Assembly: GCA_018881555.1 (NCBI GenBank)
Contig: JACAXG010000053.1
Coordinates: 579,745 to 643,744, forward strand
Length of the DNA stretch: 64,000 nt
Direction: 5' to 3'
Source of the DNA: Amblyornis subalaris
Taxonomy: Eukaryota > Chordata > Aves > Passeriformes > Ptilonorhynchidae
Shown in pieces: positions 12,253-24,600 of this stretch. Within the stretch, counting starts at the first letter, position 1. Each line of letters begins with the position of its first letter. The translations under genes and the position numbers were made by a program. A model generated the notes under the pieces. It was given only the letters and a program-made list of their open reading frames with translations, was not told where the DNA came from and made no database searches.

Positions 12253-15200
12253 TAACAAAATGACTGCTGTAATCCCCTTTTTTTCTATAGAGTCAATATC
12301 TAAGTCTGTCAGGTCCTGTTTAGATTCCTTTTTCCTCCTCCCTCTCCCCCTCAATGGAGCCTCACAGATACAGCTTCATCAGCTGCTGTTTACACCCAAG
12401 CTTCTTTCAGAANGTTTCTCTCTATACATCTAAATCAGGAAGATGAGGAAAAACATTTAATACATTCAGAAGACTTCATGGCGTGAAAATGTAATGCTGG
12501 AGCCATTTTCAATACCCAACACAAGATGGGCTCAGGAATTCTCTTCTTCCTTCATGGCTGTCNCTGCAGGTGAGATTGTNTCCTAGAAAGACATTTCCTT
12601 TCTGATTTAAACACTTCAGAAAGTGAGGGTCCATTCAGCTAGCCAGCATTCCAATCTCAGATTGCTAAATTTAAGGTCAAACTCAAGCTTTCACTCGCAT
12701 CTCATCCTATTATTTTTCTACTCCTTGTATAAGATCGTGTCAAGCCGTCAGCATGAGTGCAAAATACTACAGAGGAGAATAGGATTTAAAGACGACGACA
12801 ATCTTTAGAGACCTCTGAGATTTTTTTGCCTCTTTCAAAATATCAGAAAGTGCCTGATGGCTTTGCCCTGGAAAGAAGTAATCTCATACTGGTATCATGA
12901 CTAGAAGACCATCAACCTCCAAATTCTATATATGTAGCAAAATATATTCATGCTTCAGTAACCCCATCCTGCGTCTCACCAGTACTTATTTTCTAAATTT
13001 CTTCTGAAATTANCTATTACTGCATCTCTACAGGACTAAAGGGGGGAGGAATACTAGCTATTTCAATGGACTGCAGTAGGATCATGTGCTATTACAATGT
13101 ATAACATAAAATCCTATTTTGGTAGAGCCCATGGATGTTGTTATGATAGAATGGAAGGGTGCCAAATGTGTAACTTTAATCCTAATTATTTCTATTCTTG
13201 GTAAAGAAGAAGTATTAAACATCTGTAAAGCGATATTAGAATTTTATATGAAGNAAAAAAAAGGCTTGATATAACTTTGCACTAGCATTCAATGAAGCAA
13301 TAGATTATAAAAATTCAGAAAAAATAATGATTTTTCAGTTACTTCCAAAATTTAAGAAATCTTCAGATATTGAGAAAAACTTGGNGAAATCTACAGCTGG
13401 GACTTAAGAAATTACAGGACATTTAAAATCAATGAACTGTTTAAATTTTCTGTACATTCATGTGGAAATCATTACAGTGCTATTTTTGTAATATGAGACA
13501 GTGGCAATTAAGGAAAAGAATTTCAATACAGGAGGAAAATTCCAGCCAAGCAATTAACCATAAAAGAGTGTTCAAGAGAACATCCCACATTAGCGCAAAA
13601 TCAAAGTATGTTTGCTAATTATTAGNACTATAAAGAAGGTGGGGTACATTTACATCTTGTTTTACATATAGGTTTTATTTGTGCTTCTTGGCCCGTTACA
13701 CCCTACACTGAGCTAGCAATTAGTACCAGAAGTCAATACATGTGCTTGAAAACCTACTCATGTAAACTAAAAATAGAAACTGCAACTTTGGTTCTTTAGT
13801 GGTATTTAGAAGTTTCTGGTAATANTGCTGGCAGCTGGGATAGAGAATGAAAATTCATAGGGGAAAAAATAACTTGAGAAGAAAATAGGAAGGACACTGT
13901 TCATCTTCACAGAATGCAGTAGCGATGGTGATGTGACAGTGAGAGTCTGTGTTTGTTTTCTTTATTGCTTTCTCCATGCAAAAAATCTAGACTTATCCCT
14001 TGTGAACAACTNATAAAAATCATCAGTCTCTGATGTTAATTCCAACTAGTTCTGAAGCCAAAACTTTGTTACCGCCTGGTATTACAAATCCTGGCAGAGA
14101 TATATCTCTTTGGTTTTGCAAAATTAGGGTTTTCCCAGTCCTCACTACATTTACAGGCAACCAACTGCACAAAGGCTGCAATGCATCACTTGCTCATTCT
14201 GAAGGAAAATTGTTTACTTTTTGCTCAGAATGTGTGTGTATATATACATATATTAGATATTAAAAGATTAGTGGTTTCAGTTGTGTTCTCCATCTTCCAA
14301 GATAGCCTGACATCAGGCATTTTGGTGCCTGATTTGACAAAACAGTACAATGAATTTTTTATACTTTAAACTAGGCTTTAGATTTCATTAATCTTGGGGA
14401 AATAAGTTTCTGTCTTCCTCATTCCTAAAATCTGATCAAATCTCCCTGCTTTTCTTCTGAGGTAACATCCTCTCCTAATGAAGCTGAACAGATATGGAAA
14501 AAAAAGGAAATTTCAAACAGAATATGAAGAAGTCTGACTCTATCCCAGCTCTTAACATAATTACCTATGCTGAGGTCTGCATCTATGCTAATAGCTGGAT
14601 AGTTACATATATTTTAAATGTCTTTTTTCTTAGGGAAAAATATCCCTTGTGTGGGTTCAAATTTAAGGATAATCAGAATTACATGAGTCAGGTAAGTGGG
14701 GAGAAAGATTTCTCAGGACAGAATGGGTTTTATGAATGTAGTTCCCAATTTAGGGAAATGTACGATGCAACAGTTTTCACCCTCTAGATTTTAATAAGTG
14801 ATTTGAGTCTTACTATCTTTTTTTTTTAGTTTTCTAAAAAACATGAATTATTTACATATGTAAGGAGTTACACAGCTTAGCTCATATTTTGCTGTTTCAA
14901 GTTATATATATTTAATGTTGAGAAAAGGTGANTTAAAAATGTTATTAAAAATATTTTTGCAGTGATTTTTATCAAATTATTTCTGAAGGAAACTGTATTT
15001 TTATTAACAGTGCAGAAAAGTAATCTAATATTTGATTGTTATTTTTTCAATAAAATTTAAAAATGCTGTGTACAAACTAAATGCAAAATACATGTTGTTT
15101 TAAAAAAAAACCCAGAGTACTTAAAATAAAAGATTAATGAATTAATTTCTTTTTGAGGTAGTTGAGTTATTTCCAGTTTTATGAACACATAATCCTACAA

Positions 15201-17690
15201 ATATCATGTCTCAGCATTTCTAACCTACTTTTTATTCATGGATCAGGAAAAGAAAGCAAGCTTTGCTTTTTTGTCTGTTAACAAGATAGTTTAAAGCTAA
15301 AAGGAAGCAAAGATCATGTCTTTATCTGAAGAACAGTCTACAGCTTTCAAAAACTGGGTTGTTAGGCAATGATATTCTTAATTTACACAGTTTTTGTCTT
15401 CAAAACGTGTTTCTTGTTAACAGACAAAGGCTTACATGTGTTTCTTGAATAATATTTTTGTTAAATTTAAAATTTTACCAAGGACCTTAGAATGATTTTA
15501 TACCAAAATACATTTGGCTCATCATTTCCTTCTTATCTTGACATTTTGTTGGGATACTTTAAACAAGAAAGCAATGTGTTTAATTGAATTTAAAAAGCTA
15601 TTCAAAGGGTTTTATTTGTATTCCAACGCANCATGTTTATTTCAAATTCTTAATTAGGAACGCTCCCATCAATGAATGTGTGATTTTTTATATTCTGTTA
15701 TCTTCCTTTTCCATTCTAAAACCGTTCTGTGAAACATTTTCTATTGAATGTAAATAATAGAAAAGAAATCCAGAAAATTAAATGAGTTTAACTACTTGTG
15801 AAATAAAAAAAAAGCCATGAATTTGCAGAAATGGATTTGCCATCGTGTCATAGCTGTGAATAACCCTATTTTCTCCAAGAATATGGCGTCTGGATCAAAA
15901 TAAGTGGATGCAGGTTAAAAAGAAAAAAAAAAATTATAGACACCTTGTAAACCCATATTGCATCTGAGTGCCAGTCTGACTATAAATGTGGAGATGGGTA
16001 ACACTGGAGAACTTCACGTTTGAGCCCTGCTGTTCACTACAAAGTCCTGCCATCTGCGCTGCAAATATTGGAATGCAGTGTGTAAGACTCCTCCTGGATG
16101 TGCAGAGATGCAGCTGACTGTGCGGGAGTAGCACCGAGAGATGTGGCACAACTCTGTGACGTGGTGTGTGCCAAAGCAATCCTCACACCACTGAAAATCG
16201 AGCCACAGATTTGAGGGCTGGAACAGCTTCAGAACAGCATACAGGTTTTATCTACTTGGTTCTGCATATTGGAGTTTTCTACNGTTTTGAAATGCTTTGG
16301 ACCACTTACGCATCTTCGGTTTTTAGACAGAATATACATTATCTTCAGTTGCTTCAGAAATGAATTTACTTCTATGTGCTGTGTAAAAGAAGAATCAGAA
16401 ACGTACATTTTTCTGTGAAGAAAGGAATTCTTTTGCCTTTGCCTATCTTAGTGACAGTACAGATGAATAATCAGCTAAGTCCTGCCCCTGACCAGTATTA
16501 AAATGTCAGGGCTTCACGGAAACGTCAGTGTTCTTTGACCTATTCTTCAGTGATATAGTGATTTAAACATCCTTCTTGCCTTCACATGAAGGATCACGTA
16601 TCTTGACTACCACAAGACCCCAAAACTAGGGTTCTTTAAATGGGATAACTATCTTGCAGCCATTGCAGCACCTTCGGAAAGATACAGCTTTCTTTCCAAT
16701 AACTGCCCTGTAGCATGCTGTGACTGCACACATTTAATCACAATGAAGGTAAGGAAGGAACTGCTGTGTCCTTTGTGAAGTCTTTGACCTTACAAAACAC
16801 GAATTTCAGCAAAGAAAATCCCAACCTTTCAAGTCCTTTTCATTAGCCATCCCACCAAGATTGACAGTTGCCTGTCCTCCTTGTCAGCTAAATGATCTGG
16901 ATAGAAGGACACAATAGATCTTTCAAAGTGAGCTTCAAAAATACCAGTGTTTTAAAACCTTTCTTGAGCCTTGTAAGCCTCTGTTTCCTTCTTCCTTTAT
17001 GATCATCCACTGGAAGCGTTCTGGGCTTTCTCAAATTGGACCAACTAAAACTTGCTTGGGAGTGTGTCTAAGGCAAGAGGACTTTCTTAAAGCCATATTT
17101 CTGGTGAATCCACATAATTCCTAAACTCTTCTGCTTCTGGATGTGAGGAGTGCAATTGCCAAATTTCTTTCCCAAGCTGTCCCCCAGGCATAGGCAGCAA
17201 AGATGGATGTAAATTGTGATGCTATTGTGTATTTCATACTCTCTTAGGGCAGTATATTTTCCTTGCAATTAATAGGAGAACATAGCAGGTGAGTTAATTG
17301 AGAGCAAGGTTGGAGACATGGCTGGAACTAGGACTGAAGAGTCATTAAATGTGACATAATAATCATTGTAGCTCATTTACCAAAGAGCAAATGGCTTACG
17401 TTTTTCACATGTGCTAAAGCTGCTGCTGCTCTGAGCTGTCATAGGAGCATTAGGCAGTCTTGGTATTAACCTGGTAATTAAATTCAACTAAATCAGGGGA
17501 ATTGTCATAGTGAGGACCTGAGGAGAGGAGAATTAGTGAGAGAAAGGGAGGGAAAAGGTAGATGTTTTCTTTGAAAACAAGAGGAAGAGGGAATGAGGAA
17601 GTTGGAGCTGTTTCTCATCACTGCTTTGGGTTGAGATGGGATATTCTTCTGGCCACAGCTGCACACAGAGCCCCTCCTGTAGAAATGCCC

Positions 17691-17763
17691 ATGGCAGGGG
17701 GTTGGGAACTAGATGTTCTGTAAGGTCCCTTCAAACCCAAACTGTTCTATAATTCCATGATTG
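17691..17763 (+). mobile_element. CR1 LINE, extreme 3' end
   Basis: The sequence ATGGCAGGGGGTTGGGAACT, a diverged GATGATCT..AAGGTCCCTTC segment, and the degenerate end TTCTATAATTCCATGATTG match the last ~75 bases of a CR1 subfamily in sense orientation. The copy is old, with the octamer-like terminal repeat mutated. Similarity upstream of 17,640 is weak. Confidence 0.85.
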
Positions 17764-19055
17764 TGTGAGAAGATTCACCTGGAAACAATCCTCCTGCCTT
17801 GCACATCATCACTTATGCACCTTTGATGTCTCAGTGGAGAAGAAACAAAGATATCCTGGCTATGGGAAGCTTATTCAAAGAGAAAAAAAAAAAAAAGCTC
17901 TTACTTAATGGGAAATGTATTCATGTATTCTATGTATTCTTACATGTGGAAAAGTGGAAAGTTCCTGGAATAGGCATTCCAGAGGCTATCCATGTCACAG
18001 TACATGACTCATAAAAGGCTGATGGTTTGTGCTGTCTCGTATCCGTACGTAGCCCCTGCAGCTGTACTCATGGAAATACTGACACGTTCAAAGAGAAAGA
18101 CAGGACAGTGCAGGCCCTCATGTAATTTGTCTTCAAAAGTGCTTACAGAATGATATAAAATGACTGCAAGTTTTGCATCCTAATGAAAGTTTTACTCTTT
18201 TTAGTTTGAAGAAGGGTCAATTAAATGAAGGTGCATTGGTCCCGGCAATTTAATTGCAGCAATGTCTTTGGCCAGAATAAATATTCGGTAAATACTTACT
18301 TGTTTGGTTTTGGTTTTTACCTCCTATAATTCTTGTAATGTCTTTTATGGGTAAAAATGTAAAACACATGCATGTACCAAATACTTCTAGTAAATCTCAT
18401 CAATAAGCAACAGGCACTTAATATCTTTCAGAGATGAGTAATTTTTTTCTTTTGCTACTGTAATCAATCTATTGGAATTGTAATTATAGTTTCATTAGCA
18501 TGACTATAGTTTAGATCTGTCAGGTTTTCCATTTAATAAATAAGTATATATTTATACACATGCCCCTATTTCTACCAGCGGCTACAATTCAGCCCATGAA
18601 ATTAATTTCAGATAGAAATTTCAATTGAGATTTTTTTTCCCCTGTCTTTTGTTGTGGTTCTTGAAATTTCATCATTTTGAGCTTGCTTTCAGACATACTG
18701 ACCATTTTTAGCATGAAAAATACAGCTTTTAAAATTAAACTAAAATTCCCACATTTTCATTCTGTTCAAGTGATTGTGACATTGCAGAATAGTTTTTAGC
18801 TAATTAATAGCAAGTAATTTGCATTGAGAAAGTATTTTCTCATTCTAATTAAAAACTTGGAAACAAAATGTAAAGACACTTCAAGCAGTCAACACACTAC
18901 TTCATTTTGAAAAGTTCATCATGATTTTTAGTGAATGGATGCTTGTGGGTAGCAGTGGCCTTGAGAGAACAGAGGTGTCACTACAAGGCCATAAAGAATG
19001 ACAAAATTCCTTATTTGGAAAAACTTCCAAAGAGAGTTTGTGATCGTTGCATCAG

Positions 19056-19122
19056 GAAAAAAAAAACNAAATAATGAATCAAAACAAAAAAAAACCAAAC
19101 GAAAACCAAACAAAAAAACACT
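19056..19122. repeat. A/C-rich low-complexity tract
   Basis: An A-rich run with CC and CAAAC interruptions, similar in character to the tracts at 11.26 and 12.19 kb. Confidence 0.7.
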
Positions 19123-21565
19123 ATTAAAAGCATGCTTGAAATCATTGTTGTTCTCTACTAGTGTCAGTCATCACAGTCAGTGAATGTAAAAGTTTTCTCA
19201 TACTTCAGCCTGACATGAAATCAAACAGCCCAGGCAAAATCATTTGCTGAATTAGAATTAAAGATAATGGAGTCTGCAATCTGAAAAGGGGCTTCCTTCT
19301 TAAATTTAAGGTAAAAATAAATCTGATAATAAAAATGTCTTTTTTTTTTAATTTATTTGGAAGCTGGGAAGACTCTTGAGAAAATGTTATATTCAGCACT
19401 TCTCTGACATATATTATGAAAGGTGACAACCTCAACAGCTGTAGGTGGAATGTAATTAGGCTTTATTATCCTCATTTTACAGATGGCAATCTGAGACATA
19501 TAGCAATCAAAAGCTACACAATGTAGAGATTATAACAGAGAACCTTTTTTTTTTTTCCTGGGATAAAAGAACTTCCAGTGATTTTATTAAGCATTATTTG
19601 TAGCTCACGGTGACGAAAAAAAAAAAAAGAACTCTCAGTTTTACTGTCCCTCAGTCCTACACTAAATCCTCCAGCAGTTTATGCTGCCATTCAGGCAAAT
19701 CGTCTTGTTGCAANCAAACCAGAGTGTTAAAGACACTTTACACGGGTTTTATGTGTTATACCATAAATGAGGTGTTCAACAGGGGTTCCCTCTGGGGTCT
19801 GGGTATCCCACAGAGCTGAATTCCTAAGGAGTGAGTAATTGCAAGTTCTTTTCTGTCTGGAGGATCTAGGTGTGAGAAAAGGCAACTGAAGTGCTTTGTG
19901 ATTCAGTTAGTACAGGCAGATGTGTTCTGCAACCTTAACGAGCCGATTAAGGAGTTCTGAAAAGGAGGAGGGAGTGTGCCTAGCTGCATTTTTGAGAAAA
20001 GAGGGTGCTAGAGAACACATTGAAGTTGTACTAGACAGCTATATTATAGTAGGATTTGGGGTCGAACAGGGTCTGCTTGCTTAAAATAACCCAACAACTG
20101 AAACCCATTTTAAATTTTGGAAGATGCAGCTGTGATTATTAACACCTCACTCTGGCATTCTGAAAGAGGAAGAAAGAATTTTAAAAACATTGGGAGATAC
20201 TCTTTCCTCAAATTTCACTGCTTAAGACTTGTGTGCATCTACCCATAGTTTTCCTGGTTGTCCAAAGCATATGTTTTTTATGGTCTTTAAAGGAAGACAG
20301 CGGAAAAAAAGGACAAATAAAAGCTAGATCTGGTATATGGAAATGACCTACTCCTGTGAAGCTGCAGAAGACACAAAGTATTGCAGACGCTGCTCATAAG
20401 TTTATTTCTATATTCTCCTGACATTCAACCTCTCTAGATTTTGGATGTTTTGTGGTTGCTGGTTTTTGGTTTTATTGCCTAAAAATATCTGGTCACCTTG
20501 CAGTCACACTCAAATCAGTTTGGTTCAGTTAAAAAATTTTTAAAAAGTTTTAAAATCATATCTAAAAATTTCCTTTCCTTCTAGATTTACTTGAACTCTC
20601 ACTAGTTATTTAATTTAAATTATATTAATTCCGTTTTCTTACAGTTTGACTAGTAAGCCTACATGACTGAAGAGGCAGAGTTTTCAATTTCTAGCTCAAA
20701 GGTTTAGGAGTGCTCCTACCATTTGTGGGTGCTCAAGCAGGAGGTCTAATCCAGTAATTCCAAGTTTTTTTCTCTTTTGCTNCCAAAGTTCAGTTCTCCC
20801 CTGCTTTTTCCTAAGTCGTCTTTGTGTCTTTCTAGTGCCAAGTTGGCCTTTTTCTAACTTATCCAGCAAAACCTTTGGGGCTGACATGACCCTTGAAGTT
20901 TTCCTTCAGGCTCAACATCCCACTCAGTGATGTCAATCTGAATGTCAAATCTGAACAGGCTTTGGCTATTTTGGGTCCTCTCATGAAAATTTCAAATGAT
21001 GGCAAATATATGTCCTCACTCATTCACACTGATTGTTCCTTAAACTGGCATTTGTTGTCTGAAAGACCATTGACCTGAGTGCTAAAGAAAAAAATATTTC
21101 TACATCTCTCTTATGGTCTACCCAGCTTATGCCTGTATATTATTTATTCTTCCATCAAAGAAAAAAAAAGCTTTGCCTATTTCAGTGTTTTTTCTTGAAT
21201 TCTTATAGTCGTTTGTGTGTAAATTATATTTTATAGTATTAGTTGAATTTAAATTTTACTATTGGTAGTAAATTCCCATGTGGAAAGACATGTGGAAATA
21301 TACTTCTTCTTAGGCATGTTTGTAAATACAGTCAGTTAACTTTTTCTTTGTATGACCATTATTCCAATGTCATCAATGACAGCATAACTTAGAACCAGTG
21401 CTGCCAAAGTCTGGTGCTATCCTGGGCAGAAGATGGGAATTCTACAAGAATTAAGTATTTTATGAAAGATATAGATTAGAAGTTTTGGGGAGAAGCTTCC
21501 AGCAGCTTTTTTGATTCATAATGGAAGTTTATATAAATTTAATTCTACTTTTGAATTTCAAAGTT

Positions 21566-21632
21566 TTGTTTNTTTGGTTTTTTTGATTGGTTTGATTTTT
21601 GTTGGTTTTCTTTTATTGGTTTTTTTAATGGA
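21566..21632. repeat. T/G-rich low-complexity tract
   Basis: Irregular TTTG/GGTTT/TTGATTGG units. This is the complement-strand version of the A/C-rich tracts elsewhere in the window. Confidence 0.7.
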
Positions 21633-24600
21633 TTAGTTTGAAATATATTTCAGTATGCAGACGTAGAATTTAATTAATATTTGGTAAAAACTCGTGAGTT
21701 AATCCAGCCAAGGAAAAAAAATTATCTCACTTTTCATTGGTTATAAAAAATCCCTTTCATTGTAGACTCTTACTTAAATTCAGGTAGATCATCCTTAAAG
21801 TTTCTCTGTTCTGCTATTGGTCTAATCTTGCAAGTGGAGTAATCACTCCTATGGTGTTCTCTTTTTACCACCATTTTACCATCCATTTTCTACCAGTGAT
21901 AATAAACTGATTTTCATTCTTTTATATATCTGTTCAGCTTCTGGTTTTCGTTTTGTCTTCACAGTTCCCACCTGACTTAATTCAGGACCTTAAATAGATC
22001 ACAAATTAAACTATGCAACTTGAAAAATTACGATTGTTTACTCCATGAATGGCTCTGTGACTAATCAAACACTTCATTAAGCTTGATTCAAACTGTGTTC
22101 TGCAGTCCCTGGACACAGTATGCTATGTCTGTCTCATATGTTCTTTGCTTTAAGGATTCTTTATTTCTAGTTGAAACCCTACTGCTTTTATGCATTTAAG
22201 GTGCCTGCCACAGCTATTCTTCAAAAACAAACATAAAGAGAATAAGTAACGTTACATTCTTGTTAACAAATTGTTGCCAAATGTTGAGTTTCCAATATGA
22301 ATCGTGCTACATATAAGAGTTTGGGAAATAGAACAGATATTATCCCATTACTGCATTATGTTAACAGTGTCCAGAAGAATATGTTCTACCAAAATTTCTT
22401 TCTTTCATTGTTTGTTCACTCAGTAGACTAAAAAATATTAGTCAATAAAATCCAATAATATCTTCAAGGATTTTTTCTTCTGTTGCATGCATAAATTGAG
22501 ACTGTCAGGATATCTGAATACTAGAATATAAAAAAGGTGCCCAAATATATCAGTTTGATGTCAAAAGAATCTAGGTTTTGCTTTGTTTTCAGTGAGGTCA
22601 GGAACAGCCTTTGGAAGTTTCTTTAAATATTCTTATGAAAAGAAATTGATAAATAAAGTGATTGATACAGAGTACAATGTCAATGATCATGTCAACAGTT
22701 ATTTGTAGTGAAATGTCTATGTCTATAAAGTATATGTTAGATACTTGAATCAGGGACTAAAGATGGAAAGAGAAACCTACACCGTATTTTTGCCTCCTTT
22801 GTAATATATTTTAGACCAAGAACACACAGCTCCTTGGCCTCAGATTTTATTTGGAGAGTGGAGTTTTCATTGAGAAATGTCTGCAGTATTCAGTCATGGA
22901 GTCCTTGAGGCACTACCCTGAGTATTGTGTTACAATACTTTGCTTTGAACAGCTTCTCCACTCTTTTTTGGTGATGCCTCTTCCACACCGAGTTCTGCGT
23001 TCTTTGAACGTAATTTATATCATTCTGTCAATTTACAGCCACACATTATGGAAATGTATTTATTGAGTGTGAACCAAGCTCTACAGACAGCACTCTTCAG
23101 CAATCATGTTCACACTGCTCTGAGGTCTATGACTGGAAAACAAATTGCAGCTATTCTATGGAATCCAAATAGATATATGTGAAAATGTTTATTACTGCAA
23201 CACACGTATTTAGATTAATTTTTGTAGCATTTTAAAAGTAAAAATCAACTTGATGATACAATATTTAGTGAAGATTTTTTAAACTTATAGCTAATAAAGA
23301 ACTATAAATAAAGATGTTCTTGTATTTTAATTCGAAACGAGGCAAAATTTCAAATTACATTATCATATCTCTGATATNCATCCAAAATTAATACAAGGTA
23401 ATTTAGCACAGAAGTAAACAGATTTTGAATAAAACTCTCATGAGTTTGAGGGGCTATAGTATTGTCTTAATCACCAGAGTGTTTCTTTCAGATTCAAGAA
23501 AAATAAATCATAATCCATATATTAAAAAACCCAAACAAACAAACAGACAACAATCCAGCTGAACATGTAACAATTCCTTGGTTCATTTATATAGGATGCA
23601 TATGAATGAAGCTACTTTTTGAAATAAGACAATACAAAGGAGTTTGGTGTGATCTTTTGCCTCTGGGCTGCCAGTCCTTTACTCTAACAATCTCTGGGTT
23701 GATTTGTTCTGTGACTTCAGGAACTCACTTTACTCCTTTCTACCTTCCTCAGTTTATCTGTAGCACGGAATAACAAGACTGNGATGGAAAAACAGGTGCT
23801 TTATGCCCAATAGCATTCATGGATATATGAAATAATAAAGTGTGAATTATAATGATTATATATTGCTTAAATATGAAAGAGTTATGCTAAGAACTCACTT
23901 ATATTGATATATAAGCATTAAGGACTGTTTACTCAAATTAATAGCAGAAAAGCCTGATGTCAGTAAGGACCTAAAGGAATTTTTAGCCATTGCATAATTA
24001 AAAAGACCGAGTATGGGAAAGTTTTCATGATAGTTCTGGGAATCCAATGTAAGAATTTCCAAATTATGACATTTTATATTAATAGGAAAATTATTAGTTA
24101 GTACTGAGAGGAGCTTTGTCCTTGCATTGGAGCAGCTAATTAGGCAATTAGAGCTGTTAAAAATGACATAAGACTAACCTCGAGGAAAAGCATCCCAAAT
24201 TTCAGAAGGAAAGAACAGAAGGCATAAGGTATTCTTAAGAATGATTTTTAGTTACCTCTTTGAATATCAGATTAGGTCTGTCATCATACTTCCTGCATTA
24301 ACTACTACTTACTGAGCACATCAATAATCAAACCAAAACACGGTTTAAAATTCTGAAATCCCATTTATTTATGCTATCAATATGATTTCATAAAATATAT
24401 GTCGCTGAGAAATAATTAATTTACTTTATCTTATAATTGAAAAACACCGTGAATATATGAATTTTCTCTTGGTTTCTTTTTTATTTTGTTGACACTTTTT
24501 GTACTGCAGAGAAATTTTTCATCACTAGAACTACATGTCTTTATAGTCATACCTGAAGTAGAGACTTCAGACAAGAATGATGCACTATGTAGTATGTCTT

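Larger units (their letters stand above)
7700..17685. other. Unique AT-rich DNA, no gene recognised
   Basis: Ten kilobases with no supported exon. Open frames stay under 100 codons and have low-complexity or AT-biased translations. Two A/C-rich tracts (11.26-11.36 kb and 12.19-12.25 kb) and an (AAAT)n microsatellite stand out. A patch near 15,950-16,230 is less AT-rich than its surroundings but matches no repeat I recognise. A short patch near 17,395-17,500, with several TAATTA-like sites, might be conserved noncoding sequence; I cannot test this. Confidence 0.6.

Noticed and set aside
14494..14787. 97-codon forward open frame as a possible exon
   Set aside because: No recognisable domain, no convincing splice pair and AT-rich codon use; length is within chance for this much sequence.
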